Below are positions 31,782 to 41,139 of a stretch of 45,466 nucleotides of DNA, piece after piece; within the stretch, counting starts at the first letter, position 1, and every line of letters begins with the position of its first letter. The DNA is from an uncultured Clostridia bacterium (GTDB lineage Bacteria; Bacillota; Clostridia; TANB77; CAG-508), in the NCBI GenBank assembly GCA_947630185.1, contig CANRGT010000002.1, forward strand, positions 1-45,466, given 5' to 3'. Both the position numbers and the translations under genes were made by a program. Below the pieces are notes generated by a model that saw only the letters and a list, made by a program, of their open reading frames with translations, made no database searches and was not told where the DNA came from.

Positions 31782-32846
31782 ATGTTTCAAAAATTAGATG
31801 AGGTAGAAAAACGATATGAAGAGGTTACTAAAAAAATTAGTGATCCAGAAACAATTGCAAAACAAGATGAATGGAAAAAGCTTATGAAAGAGCATGCTGA
31901 AATTGAACCAGTAGTTTTAAAATATAAAGAATATAAAAAAGCAAATCAAGCAATTGAAGACGCAAAAGAAATGCTAAATGATCCAGAAATGAAAGAATTA
32001 GCAGAGCTTGAAATAGCAGAAAATAAAGAAAAATTACCAAAATTAGAAGAAGAAATAAAAATATTACTTATTCCAAAAGACCCTAATGATGATAAGAACG
32101 TTATATGTGAAATTCGTGGTGGAGCTGGAGGAGATGAAGCAGCATTATTTGCAGGTACTTTATTTAGAATGTACTCTATGTATGCAGAGAAAAAGCATTG
32201 GAAATTAGAAATATTAAATGAAAATGAAACAGGTCTTGGAGGTTACAAGGAAGTTTCATTTATGATTACAGGAAAAGGTGCCTATAGCAGATTAAAATTT
32301 GAAAGTGGAGTACATCGTGTACAAAGAGTACCAGATACAGAGGCAAGTGGAAGAATACATACATCAACAGCAACAGTAGTTGTTTTACCAGAAGTAGAAG
32401 ATGTAGAAGTTGATATAAATCCAGCAGACATTAAAATGGAAGTATATAGAGCATCTGGTGCAGGTGGACAACACATAAACAAGACTTCATCTGCTGTACG
32501 TTTAATTCACGTTCCTACAGGAACAGTTGCAGAATGTCAAACAGAAAGATCACAATTCCAAAATAGAGATTATGCAATGAGATTACTTCGTTCTAAATTA
32601 TATGAAGAACAAAAACAAAAACAAGATGCAGAAGTGGCTAATGCCAGAAAAAGCCAAGTTGGAAGTGGAGATAGAAGCGAAAAAATAAGAACATATAACT
32701 ATCCACAAGGTCGTATTACTGACCATAGAATTGGACTTTCAATTTATCAAATGGAAAACTTCTTAAATGGAGACTTAGATGAAATGATTGATAGCTTAAT
32801 TACAGCAGATACGGCTGAAAAATTAAAAGGTAGCGAAGAAGAATAA
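31782..32846 (+). CDS. prfA: Peptide chain release factor 1
   Basis: RF1 releases peptides at UAA and UAG. The 354-residue protein carries the GGQ catalytic tripeptide (228-230, in [16 protein letters not shown]), the PxT codon-reading tripeptide as PDT (184-186), and the [14 protein letters not shown] motif (112-125). AAGGAGAAAAG precedes the ATG. It is a single gene followed by a terminator. No prmC methyltransferase gene lies next to it here. Confidence 0.96.
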   Translation: MFQKLDEVEKRYEEVTKKISDPETIAKQDEWKKLMKEHAEIEPVVLKYKEYKKANQAIEDAKEMLNDPEMKELAELEIAENKEKLPKLEEEIKILLIPKDPNDDKNVICEIRGGAGGDEAALFAGTLFRMYSMYAEKKHWKLEILNENETGLGGYKEVSFMITGKGAYSRLKFESGVHRVQRVPDTEASGRIHTSTATVVVLPEVEDVEVDINPADIKMEVYRASGAGGQHINKTSSAVRLIHVPTGTVAECQTERSQFQNRDYAMRLLRSKLYEEQKQKQDAEVANARKSQVGSGDRSEKIRTYNYPQGRITDHRIGLSIYQMENFLNGDLDEMIDSLITADTAEKLKGSEEE

Positions 32847-32850
32847 AATA

Positions 32851-32892
32851 AAAAAAGTATGTGTATAAAATTTAACGTGCACATACTTTTTT
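32851..32892 (+). terminator. Terminator after prfA
   Basis: AAAAAAGTATGTG (from 32851) pairs with CACATACTTTTTT across about 15 bases. Confidence 0.8.
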
Positions 32893-33037
32893 ATTGTAAT
32901 AATTAATAAAAAGTCATATAGAAAATTTGCTTAAAAAAATAAAATGAAGTTATTATAAAAAGCTATATGAAAAATAATTATAAAAATTTGTAATGAAATC
33001 AGAAAAAATGACACATATAGATAGAAGAGGTAAAAAA

Positions 33038-33502
33038 ATGGAAAATATAGAAGAAGTTTATAAACAACATTCTAAAACAGTCTACAAATACCTATTATAT
33101 TTAACTAATGGAAATCAGGATTTATCTGAAGAAATAACAAGCGAAACTTTTGCAGTAGCAGTAGAAAAAATAAATAAATTTAAAGGCAATTGCAAAGTAT
33201 CTGTGTGGCTTTGTCAAATAGCAAAATTCTTATGGTATAAAGAAGCAAAAAAGAAAAATAAAGTTCAATGGGAAGACTTAGAAAATTTAGAAGATGAAAA
33301 CAATATGGAAGATACCATAATAGAAAAAGATGAAAAATTACAAATATTTAAAGATATCCAAAAGTTAGATGAAAAAACTAAAGATGTTATGTATTTAAGA
33401 TTAATGGGAAATTTAAGCTTTATTGAAATTGCAGAAATATTGGGGAAAACGCCTAATTGGGCAAGAGTTACATATTATAGAGGCAAAGAAAAACTAAAAT
33501 AA
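33038..33502 (+). CDS. ECF-type RNA polymerase sigma factor
   Basis: A 154-residue sigma-70 family protein with only regions 2 and 4. Region 2 is YKQHSKTVYKYLLYLTNG through SEEITSETFAVAVEKI and the aromatic WLCQIAKFLWYKE. Region 4 is LDEKTKDVMYLRLMGNLSF and EIAEILGKTPNWARVTYYRG, a helix-turn-helix. The start at 33038 follows AGAGG by seven bases; an upstream in-frame ATG at 32993 has no ribosome site. The next gene encodes a zinc-finger anti-sigma factor, so the pair is a one-signal envelope-stress switch. No typical GAAC -35 for autoregulation was seen upstream. Confidence 0.9.
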   Translation: MENIEEVYKQHSKTVYKYLLYLTNGNQDLSEEITSETFAVAVEKINKFKGNCKVSVWLCQIAKFLWYKEAKKKNKVQWEDLENLEDENNMEDTIIEKDEKLQIFKDIQKLDEKTKDVMYLRLMGNLSFIEIAEILGKTPNWARVTYYRGKEKLK

Positions 33503-33637
33503 CAAGATAAAAAATAAAAGATAAAAGATTAAAAATTAAAAATAAAAAATTAAAAATTAAAATTAAAAATAATTAATAAAGAAAGGTAAGTATAATATAT
33601 TAAATTTTAGACTTATATTATACAAAGGGAATTAAAT

Positions 33638-34309
33638 ATGAATAAAGAAAATGAATGTGAAATTGTACAAGATTTATTATTAAATTACGAAGATGGAGTT
33701 TTACACAAATCAACAGAAGACTTTGTAAAAAAACATATAGCGACGTGCGAAAATTGCAAAAGAAGATTAAAGGAAATAAAACAAGATATAGAACATATGC
33801 AAGAGCAAGAAGAACAAGAAAAAGAAATTGATTACTTGAAAAAAATAAATAAGAAAATAAATGTAAAAAAGATATTACTTATTATTATTTCAACAATGTT
33901 AGCAATTATAATAATATTAAATGTAGCTGTGTTTATAAATTATAATAATATGAAGGAACAATTAGGAAATTTTAAAATATTTTTAAGTGATGATATAACA
34001 AATGAGGAATTAAAAAATATAGAAGAAGTTATAAAAAATATAGACGATAAAGCTGAAATTCAATATGTTTCAAAAGAAGAAGTGTTAGATGAAACAAAAG
34101 AAAAGTTTTCTAGCAAAGAAAATTTAATAGAGCAATATGAACAAAATAATCCTTTTATGGCATATTACATAGTAAAAACTGATTTTATAGAAAAGTTACA
34201 AGAAGAACTTAAAGATGTTAAAGGAGTAAGTAATACATCCTCTTTAATTCATTTAAATCCATATGAATTATTTATAGGTACAATAGCTAAAAAACTAACA
34301 TCAAAATAA
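33638..34309 (+). CDS. Anti-sigma factor with FtsX-like outer domain
   Basis: A 223-residue membrane protein. The cytoplasmic N-terminus has the zinc anti-sigma motif H33-x3-C37-x2-C40 (HIATCENC), which should hold the sigma factor encoded just upstream. A coiled segment and one transmembrane helix (about 78-101) follow. The outer domain (about 111-200) reads like the extracellular domain of the cell-division protein FtsX: IFLSDDITNEELKNIEEVI, then YVSKEEVLDETKEKF, then NPFMAYYIVK and a final LKDVKGV. That domain in FtsX binds peptidoglycan-hydrolase regulators. The match is by eye and should be tested by profile search; the anti-sigma role is firmer. Confidence 0.85.
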   Translation: MNKENECEIVQDLLLNYEDGVLHKSTEDFVKKHIATCENCKRRLKEIKQDIEHMQEQEEQEKEIDYLKKINKKINVKKILLIIISTMLAIIIILNVAVFINYNNMKEQLGNFKIFLSDDITNEELKNIEEVIKNIDDKAEIQYVSKEEVLDETKEKFSSKENLIEQYEQNNPFMAYYIVKTDFIEKLQEELKDVKGVSNTSSLIHLNPYELFIGTIAKKLTSK

Positions 34310-34343
34310 TCATTTTTTGATAATTCATAAATATAATTATAAT

Positions 34344-34378
34344 AAAAGCAAGGAATATATAAAATATTTCTTGCTTTT
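34344..34378 (+). terminator. Terminator after the anti-sigma gene
   Basis: AAAAGCAAG..AATAT and ATATT..CTTGCTTTT form a long stem with a small loop and T-rich end. Confidence 0.75.
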
Positions 34379-34480
34379 ATGCATAATTCAATTTACATAA
34401 AAACAATATAATATAAAGAAAGGATATACTTGTAAAATTATGTAAATAAATTTTGAAGTATATTATAGGGAAAATTTGAT

Positions 34481-35221
34481 TTGAATGAAATATTAAAAGC
34501 AACTTTAATCGGTTTATTTTTTGGAACCTTTGGAACAACAATAGGAGGAATATTAGGTGCAAAACTTAAAAATCCATCTCAAAAATTTTTAAGTTTTATT
34601 TTAGCATTTGCGTCAGGACTTATGCTTGCAATAGTATGTTTTGACCTTTTACCAGAAGCCTTTGAGTTAACAACACTTCCTACAGTATTTTTAGGAATAA
34701 TATTAGGAATAATTTCAATGATTTTCTGCGACCTTATAGTTGATAAGAAATTTAGTAATAAAAGAAGCTTAAATAGTAATAGTTTATTAAAAACAGGTAT
34801 AATTGTAAGCATTGGTTTAGCACTTCATAATTTTCCAGAAGGTTTAGCTATTGGTTCTGGATTTGGTGCATCCTTAAAATTAGGGTTATCACTTGCAATT
34901 GCAATATGTCTTCATGATATACCAGAAGGAATAAGTATGTCAGTTCCAATGAAAAATGGAGGAATGAAAACTAGTAAAGTAATCTTTTATGTAGTTTTAT
35001 CAGGAGTTACAACAGGGATAGGAGCATTTTTTGGAGCACTTATTGGTGGAATTTCACAAAGCGTAATTGCGATGTGTTTAGCTTTTGCAGCAGGAGCAAT
35101 GATTTATATTGTTTCAGGTGAACTTATACCAGAATCAAATAGTTTGTATCATGGAAGAATGACAGCAATTGGAAATATAGCCGGCCTATTAATAGGAATT
35201 TTAGCAATGAGCATTGGATAA
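34481..35221 (+). CDS. ZIP-family metal ion transporter
   Basis: A 246-residue integral membrane protein with about eight hydrophobic helices. Metal-binding motifs of the ZIP pore are present in order: HNFPEGLAIG and HDIPEGISM. ZIP proteins import zinc or other divalent metals into the cytoplasm. The product is ZupT-like in size. The start codon is TTG with AGGGA nine bases upstream; the nearby ATG is out of frame. Monocistronic by its surroundings. No metal-responsive operator was recognised. Confidence 0.9.
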   Translation: MNEILKATLIGLFFGTFGTTIGGILGAKLKNPSQKFLSFILAFASGLMLAIVCFDLLPEAFELTTLPTVFLGIILGIISMIFCDLIVDKKFSNKRSLNSNSLLKTGIIVSIGLALHNFPEGLAIGSGFGASLKLGLSLAIAICLHDIPEGISMSVPMKNGGMKTSKVIFYVVLSGVTTGIGAFFGALIGGISQSVIAMCLAFAAGAMIYIVSGELIPESNSLYHGRMTAIGNIAGLLIGILAMSIG

Positions 35222-35300
35222 TGTTTAATATTAAATAGAAAATAAAGAAATACTAAAAATTATAAATTTATTTTTAAAATAACAAAAGAATTTAAAATTA

Positions 35301-35355
35301 TACAAAAAATTTAATACAAAAATTTTAATACAAAAATTTAATACAAAAATTTTAA
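35301..35355 (+). repeat. Four tandem copies of a 13-14 base AT repeat
   Basis: Units of TACAAAAATTTTAA (one of 13 bases) occur head to tail at 35301, 35315, 35329 and 35342 in the gap before the phosphatase gene. Such short AT tandems arise by slippage and may vary between strains. Confidence 0.7.
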
Positions 35356-35517
35356 TATTTAATTGTGCAAAAATTATATGTATGATACAATAAGAAATGC
35401 TTAAAGCGTAATAAAAAATAAATTTATCACATAATAGAAATAATTAAAGTGTAATTAAATTTTATAGGCAATGTAAAATAAATGGAAAAGCAAAAAAAGA
35501 AAAGCGGAGGAAAAGTA

Positions 35518-35991
35518 GTGAAAATAATGTTTATTTGCACAGGAAATATTTGCAGAAGCGCAATGGCTGAAGCAATGCTTAAAAAGATGATAGAAGGAGA
35601 AGAAAATATAGAAGTGTGTTCAGCAGGAATATATGCAGATACAGGTGATATTCCAACACAAGATGCAATAGAAGTAATGAAAGATTATAATATTGATTTA
35701 ACTAAACATCGAGCTACAAATATACAAGATTCTGAAATAGAAAAAATGGATTTAATATTATGTGCGACAAGGTCTCATAAATTGGCTGTTATACAAGAAT
35801 ATCCAAATCTTAAAGATAAGGTATATACAATAAAAGAATATGCAGGATTTTCAAAAGAAGGTAATAATTTTGATATTTCAGATCCTTGGGGTTATAACAA
35901 AAAAGTATATGAAGAATGTGCTAAAGAAATTTATACATGTTTAGAAATAATTAAAAATAAATTGTTAGAAGAGAATAATAAAGAACAATAG
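35518..35991 (+). CDS. Low-molecular-weight protein tyrosine phosphatase
   Basis: A 157-residue LMW-PTP or arsenate-reductase-fold phosphatase. The P-loop is CTGNICRS (7-14, C-x5-R-S) and the acid catalyst aspartate lies in the SDPWG segment. In Bacillota such enzymes dephosphorylate tyrosine kinases of capsule and stress pathways or arginine-phosphorylated proteins. The TG residues before NICRS favour the YwlE-like branch, but this is uncertain. The GTG start at 35518 is chosen for GGAGG seven bases upstream and family length; an ATG at 35482 would add 12 basic residues. It ends 15 bases before pcrA. Confidence 0.88.
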   Translation: MKIMFICTGNICRSAMAEAMLKKMIEGEENIEVCSAGIYADTGDIPTQDAIEVMKDYNIDLTKHRATNIQDSEIEKMDLILCATRSHKLAVIQEYPNLKDKVYTIKEYAGFSKEGNNFDISDPWGYNKKVYEECAKEIYTCLEIIKNKLLEENNKEQ

Positions 35992-36006
35992 AAAAGGAAG
36001 ATGAAA

Positions 36007-38403
36007 ATGCAAGATTTATTAGAAGAATTAAATGATAGACAAAAAGAAGCGGTACTTAATACAGATGGACCATGCTTAGTAATAGCAGGAGCAGGAAGTG
36101 GAAAAACAAAAGTATTAACACATAAAATAGCGTACTTAATTTCAGAAAAAAATGTAAGCCCATGGAATATTTTAGCAATTACATTTACAAATAAAGCAGC
36201 AAGTGAAATGAAACAAAGGGTGGAAAAAATTGTTGGACCAGTAGCTATGGATATGTGGATGGGAACCTTCCACTCTATTTGTGTAAAAATTTTAAGAAGA
36301 TATATTGATAGAATAGGTTTTGATACATCATTTTTAATATTTGATACATCAGACCAAAGAACTGTAGTAAAAGAGTGTTTAAAAACATTAAATATAGATG
36401 ATAAAATGTTTACAGATAGAAGTGTTTTATCTGAAATAAGTAATGCAAAAAATGAAATGTTAACACCAAAAGCATATCAAACTAAATATTCAGGAGAATA
36501 TCGTAAAGAAAAAATAGGACAAGTATATGAATTATATCAAAAGAGATTAAAAGAAAATAATGCCATAGATTTTGATGATATAATAAATTATACAATTGAT
36601 ATTTTAACTAATAACCCAGATGTACTTGAATATTATACAGAAAAATTTAGGTATGTATTAGTAGATGAATATCAAGATACTAACAAAGCACAATTCACCC
36701 TTGTATCAATACTTGCATCACGTTATGGAAATATTACAGTAGTAGGTGATAATGACCAAGGAATATATAGCTTTAGGGGAGCTGATATTACTAATATTTT
36801 AAATTTTGAGAAAGACTTTCCAGGAACTAAAATTATTAAGTTAGAGCAAAATTATCGTTGCACAGGAAATATTCTAAAAGTTGCAAATAGTGTTATAAAA
36901 CATAATGAAAATAAATATGAAAAAAAATTATGGACTGAAAATGAAGAAGGAAATCTTCCAAATTTATATCAAGCAGAAGATGAATATGACGAAGGAAGAT
37001 ACATAGTAGAACAAATAAATCATTTAAAAACAGAAGAATATTTCAAGCTAAAAGATTTTGTAATTTTATATCGTATGAATGCACAATCAAGAGCGATTGA
37101 AGACATATTAAGAAGAGAAGACATTGCATATAAAGTAGTAGGAGGAGTAAAATTCTACGAAAGAAAAGAAATTAAAGATGCAATAGCATATTTAAGATTA
37201 ATACATAATACATCTGATAATTTATCATTAAAAAGAATTATAAATGAGCCAAAACGTGGTATTGGAAAGACAAGTTTAGATAATATACAAGAAATATCAG
37301 ACAAAACAGGATTATCTATGTATGAAATAATTAAAAACACTGATCAATATGGACTTAGCAGAATAAAAGAAACTGCACAAGGATTTGTAAATTTCATTGA
37401 AGAAATGAGAGTAAAAAAAGAAGAACTTACAATATCTGAATTATTAAAAGAAGTTTTAAGAAAATCTGGCTATACAAAAGCCTTAGAAACTGAAAATACT
37501 GTAGAAGCAGAGTCAAGAATAGAAAACTTAGAAGAATTTTTAACAGTAGCAATGGAATTTGAAGAAGAATCAGCAGACAATAGTTTAGCAGAATTTCTAG
37601 AGAGTATTACACTTTCTAGTGATGTTGATGAAATACAAGATGAAGAAAATACAGTTACATTAATGACACTTCATAGTGCAAAAGGATTAGAATACCCTGT
37701 AGTATTCTTAGTAGGAATGGAAGAAGGAATTTTTCCTGGATATAAATCAATAGGAGAGCCAAAAGAATTAGAAGAAGAAAGACGATTATTTTATGTAGGA
37801 ATTACAAGAGCAAAACAATTTTTATATTTAACTTGTAGCAAACATAGAACGATATTTGGCTCTACTAGTTATAATGCAATTTCAAGATTTGTAAAAGAAA
37901 TACCAGAAAACTTGCTAGAAGGAGATTTTACAAATAGTAATGAAGATGACTTTGAAGATTCATCATATGATTGGGAATACTCAAAAGCATATAGAAATGG
38001 CAATAATTCAAGAAATGGATATTATAATTCTAATAACGAAATAAATAATGGAAATAATAATTTCGGCGGAAGTTATTTTGGAAATAATGTAGGCGGAAAA
38101 GTTAAAACATATAAAATCGGAAATGAAGATAATATACCTACTAAACCAAAAGTAGCTGCAAGTAACTATCAATTTAGAACAGCAGAAAGCTTTTTAAATT
38201 CATTAGGGCAAAAGAAAGTGCAAAATGAATTTGATATTAACAAATACAAAGAAGGAACTAGAATTTATCACAAGAAATTTGGAGAAGGTACAATTCAAAA
38301 AGTTGAAGCAGAAGATGATGATTATAAGGTAGATATACAATTTGATAAATCTGGTCATAAAAGATTAATGGCAAAATTTGCAGGATTAGAAGTTATAGAT
38401 TAA
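36007..38403 (+). CDS. pcrA: ATP-dependent DNA helicase PcrA/UvrD
   Basis: A superfamily 1A 3'-5' helicase (798 residues). Motifs in order: Q-motif LNDRQKEAVL, Walker A GAGSGKT (28-34), FTNKAASEM, Walker B DEYQDTN, GDNDQGIYSFRGAD, LEQNYRC, MTLHSAKGLEYPVVF and VGITRAK. The C-terminal tail after an Asn-rich linker is the Tudor-like PcrA domain (YHKKFGEGTI..KFAGLEV) that contacts RNA polymerase. The start at 36007 fits AAAGGA seven bases upstream better than the ATG at 36001. It is probably co-transcribed with the phosphatase gene. Confidence 0.95.
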   Translation: MQDLLEELNDRQKEAVLNTDGPCLVIAGAGSGKTKVLTHKIAYLISEKNVSPWNILAITFTNKAASEMKQRVEKIVGPVAMDMWMGTFHSICVKILRRYIDRIGFDTSFLIFDTSDQRTVVKECLKTLNIDDKMFTDRSVLSEISNAKNEMLTPKAYQTKYSGEYRKEKIGQVYELYQKRLKENNAIDFDDIINYTIDILTNNPDVLEYYTEKFRYVLVDEYQDTNKAQFTLVSILASRYGNITVVGDNDQGIYSFRGADITNILNFEKDFPGTKIIKLEQNYRCTGNILKVANSVIKHNENKYEKKLWTENEEGNLPNLYQAEDEYDEGRYIVEQINHLKTEEYFKLKDFVILYRMNAQSRAIEDILRREDIAYKVVGGVKFYERKEIKDAIAYLRLIHNTSDNLSLKRIINEPKRGIGKTSLDNIQEISDKTGLSMYEIIKNTDQYGLSRIKETAQGFVNFIEEMRVKKEELTISELLKEVLRKSGYTKALETENTVEAESRIENLEEFLTVAMEFEEESADNSLAEFLESITLSSDVDEIQDEENTVTLMTLHSAKGLEYPVVFLVGMEEGIFPGYKSIGEPKELEEERRLFYVGITRAKQFLYLTCSKHRTIFGSTSYNAISRFVKEIPENLLEGDFTNSNEDDFEDSSYDWEYSKAYRNGNNSRNGYYNSNNEINNGNNNFGGSYFGNNVGGKVKTYKIGNEDNIPTKPKVAASNYQFRTAESFLNSLGQKKVQNEFDINKYKEGTRIYHKKFGEGTIQKVEAEDDDYKVDIQFDKSGHKRLMAKFAGLEVID

Positions 38404-38597
38404 AAAGCTATTAAAATGCTACCAAAATAACTACATAAAAAATAATTATAAACTATCAAAAAAATAAAAACAGCCAAACTGCCTAGTACTACGGAAATAA
38501 AAAGAAGCGGAAATTTTTAAAGCAGAAAATTAATCAAAATCTATTGTAAAAAATATTTAATTGATGTAAAATATAACAGAAGTAAAAAAAGATAGGA

Positions 38598-39593
38598 GTG
38601 TTTAAAATTAATACTATAAAAAGATTTTTAATGTTTTTTAGAACATCTATAAAAGTTATTATATTAACAATTATATCTATTTTTCTTATTTGTAGTGCAG
38701 TTGCTTTTTGCTATAAACCAACTTATGCAGTTAGTTTAAATGGAGAAGTAATTGGCTATACAGCAGATAAAAGCAAATTGCAAAATAGAATTAATCAATA
38801 TATGGAGGGAGAATCAGAAGAAGGCATCGCTTTTAGACAAATTGATTCTCTACCACAATATACACTTTGCTTACTAAAAAAAGATTATGAATTTAATGAT
38901 GATGAAATATATGCAAAAGTTACGGAAAATGGTACACAATACTATAAATATTATGCAATTACAGATGAAAAAAAGGAAAAATATTATGTAGCTACATTTG
39001 AAGAAGCTGAAAGTGTAATAAAAAAATTAAAAAGTAAAGACAGTATGAATAAAAATGATCTTGGAATTGTAGAAAAATATGATACAAAAACAAAAAAATT
39101 CACATCAGTAGAAACTTGCGTTTCTAAACTATATGAAGCAAGACCTAAAGTTACCTATGTTGCAACAGTATCATCAGGGGCAGTTTCAGGAACATCAAGT
39201 CAAAAAGTTGATATAGGTATATCTTTTATAAAACCAATTTCAGGAATAATAACATCAAGATTTGGAAGTAGAGAAAGTATTCGTAGTTCAGCACATAGAG
39301 GATTAGATATTGCAACTTCTACAGGAACACCAATAAAAGCAGCAGCAGGTGGAACAGTAGTGGCAGCAGGTTATAGTGGTTCATATGGAAATATGGTACG
39401 TATTTCACATGGAAACGGTGTTGAAACCTTATATGCACATTGTAGTGTATTAAATGTATCAACAGGTCAGGCTGTAACTCAAGGTCAAGTAATTGCAAAA
39501 GTTGGAACTACAGGTAATGTAACGGGTCCACACTTACACTTTGAAGTAAGAAAAAATGGAGTATTATTAAATCCACAAAATTATGTATACTAA
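38598..39593 (+). CDS. M23-family (LytM) peptidoglycan endopeptidase
   Basis: A 331-residue envelope protein: N-terminal membrane or signal segment (about 15-40), a domain beginning YAVSLNGEVIGYTADKSKL, and a C-terminal LytM domain with zinc ligands in HRGLDI, the YAHCS motif and HLHFEV. It should cleave peptidoglycan cross-links outside the membrane. The start is unclear. GTG 38598 overlaps its own ribosome site AGGAG, the next ATG (38631) has none, and an ATT at 38607 is the only codon at normal spacing. All choices keep the membrane segment. Confidence 0.9.
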   Translation: MFKINTIKRFLMFFRTSIKVIILTIISIFLICSAVAFCYKPTYAVSLNGEVIGYTADKSKLQNRINQYMEGESEEGIAFRQIDSLPQYTLCLLKKDYEFNDDEIYAKVTENGTQYYKYYAITDEKKEKYYVATFEEAESVIKKLKSKDSMNKNDLGIVEKYDTKTKKFTSVETCVSKLYEARPKVTYVATVSSGAVSGTSSQKVDIGISFIKPISGIITSRFGSRESIRSSAHRGLDIATSTGTPIKAAAGGTVVAAGYSGSYGNMVRISHGNGVETLYAHCSVLNVSTGQAVTQGQVIAKVGTTGNVTGPHLHFEVRKNGVLLNPQNYVY

Positions 39594-39639
39594 AATTTAC
39601 TTAAAGAATAGTCCCATTTAAAGTAATATATTTAATATA

Positions 39640-39806
39640 AAATGAACAATATATGTTTTGCTTGTGTCTTGTTGTCGCAACCTTTTATGAAAAAAGATGT
39701 AGAATATCTACATCTTTTTTCAATATATGATGGTTGCTCCAAGCGCACTTCACTTCGTTCCGTTTGAACGCTACGCGACACTACACAAAACATATATTGT
39801 TCATTT
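39640..39806. repeat. 167-bp palindromic MITE-like element
   Basis: The ends are perfect 21-base inverted repeats; the left one begins AAATGAACAATATATG (39640-39660) and the right one is 39786-39806. Nested inside are GCAACC (39678-39683) and GGTTGC (39731-39736) around a 15-bp hairpin. The right half is unusually GC-rich (CGTTCCGTTTGAACGCTACGC). No reading frame or clear target duplication is present. It fills the gap between two convergent genes. Confidence 0.65.
39689..39721. terminator. Bidirectional terminator inside the palindromic element
   Basis: GAAAAAAGATGTAGA (39689-39703) pairs perfectly with TCTACATCTTTTTTC (39707-39721) around ATA. A-run and T-run flanks let it stop both the M23 peptidase and mecA transcripts. 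Confidence 0.8.
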
Positions 39807-39858
39807 ACTATTATATTGTATTTTAGTTCATTTTATTTTATGAAGTTTTTTTAAGTAC

Positions 39859-40500
39859 TTAGGAAGTTTTCTTTACGAAATTTTCAAACCCAATTTCCAA
39901 AGCATTGTTTTTCATAACTAAAGTACCACATTCTTTTAGCTTACTTGCAAAAACTTTTGAATTAGTGATACATCTTGCAAATTCTGTTATACAAGTATAA
40001 AATTTTATTTTATCAATAACCACTGAATGAATATCATTCATAAGTAAATAATAATTATTCTTATAACTATAAAGCTCAATATTATCAGCAATTTCACTAC
40101 TATACATCATTAAATTTCTTTGACTTAAAAATTTTAGCAAACTGCAAAAATCCTCAAAAGAGTGGAATATGTAAATAGCTTGTGTAGTAGAAGGATTTAT
40201 ACATTTTCTTTTTATCATAAGTTTTCTTTTTAAAACTTTATTCTTATCAGCTTCTGGAGTAATTTTTGTAATTGTAAAAACAAAATTAGTATCTGCTAAA
40301 GCTAAAGCCTCAATTTTTAAATTTGAATTTTCAGCATCAAAGCCAGTTTCCTTTTTAGCTTCTTCTAACATATCCAGTAAAATATCTTGAGATTCAATAT
40401 TATTAGACATAAAAGCTTGAAAATCAATATTCTTTTCTGCTAAATCTTGAATAGTTAAAATAATTCTTATTTTATTATCACTAAGTTTTTCAAATTTCAT
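39859..40500 (-). CDS. mecA: Adaptor protein MecA
   Basis: MecA delivers substrates to the ClpC protease; in Bacillus it targets ComK. The 213-residue product has the N-terminal substrate-binding domain (MKFEKLSDNKIRIILTIQDLAEKNI is cut here: MKFEKLSDNKIRIILT, then DLAEKNIDFQAF), an acidic segment, and the C-terminal ClpC-binding domain with IYIFHSFEDFCSLLKFL and YYLLM. The order and length fit the family, although the sequence is diverged. GGAGGAC precedes the ATG. It faces the M23 peptidase gene across the palindromic element. The 296-base gap upstream (40501-40796) shows nothing assignable. Confidence 0.85.
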   Translation of the reverse strand: MKFEKLSDNKIRIILTIQDLAEKNIDFQAFMSNNIESQDILLDMLEEAKKETGFDAENSNLKIEALALADTNFVFTITKITPEADKNKVLKRKLMIKRKCINPSTTQAIYIFHSFEDFCSLLKFLSQRNLMMYSSEIADNIELYSYKNNYYLLMNDIHSVVIDKIKFYTCITEFARCITNSKVFASKLKECGTLVMKNNALEIGFENFVKKTS

Positions 40501-40796
40501 TAAAAGTCCTCCAAAATATACTTATCTTTAATAATATTATACTACTATAAATCAATAAATGAAACCAACAAAATATGGAAATTTTTTTGTGTTTATAAAT
40601 ATAACACAGAAAAATAAAAAAGAAAACACTTTTATGTTAAAAATATATAAATAATAAAATTAATTAATATTTTTAATAAAATAAAACTATATAATTTTAT
40701 ATTAAAAATATAATAATTATCTTGAAAAAAATAGTATTTGAATATATAATACTAGCATATGGAAAAATAGAAGAAGATACTAAGGAGGAAGCAAAA

Positions 40797-41054
40797 ATGG
40801 CAGTAAGAGAAAAAAATATATGGATACTAATTTTATTCCTTTTATCCGGAATAGTAGTAGGAGGTCTAATAGGGGAATTAGCATCTCAAGTTGATTTCTT
40901 ATCATGGTTATCATACGGAAAAGAATTTGGATTAACAGCACCAGTAGAATTAGACTTAAGTGTTATTAAATTAACATTTGGTTTAATGTTCAAAATTAAT
41001 ATTGCAAGTATTGTAGGAATTGTATTAGCCATTTTTATTTATAAAAAGATATAA
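40797..41054 (+). CDS. DUF4321 small membrane protein
   Basis: An 85-residue protein with two transmembrane segments (about 9-29 and 61-83) joined by an outer loop (FLSWLSYGKEFGL). The pattern REKNIWILILFLLSGIVVGG and the end FKINIASIVGIVLAIF match the DUF4321 family, found in Clostridia beside radC and mreB. AAGGAGG lies eight bases before the ATG; an upstream in-frame TTG at 40722 would add an atypical 25 residues. Function unknown; its place at the head of the cell-shape cluster suggests an envelope role. Confidence 0.82.
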   Translation: MAVREKNIWILILFLLSGIVVGGLIGELASQVDFLSWLSYGKEFGLTAPVELDLSVIKLTFGLMFKINIASIVGIVLAIFIYKKI

Positions 41055-41139
41055 AAGAATTTAAATTTATTTAAACTCATACTTTATTTAATTCAAAAGA
41101 TATTTATTTGGGGGCTAAAATAGAAAGGAATGAAAAAAC

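Noticed and set aside
32914-32970. Inverted TCATATAG/CTATATGA pair upstream of the ECF sigma gene
   Set aside because: Arms of eight AT-rich bases separated by 41 bases are expected by chance in this composition.
35301-35355. CRISPR array
   Set aside because: Units are only 13-14 bases, AT-only and without spacers; no cas genes are nearby.
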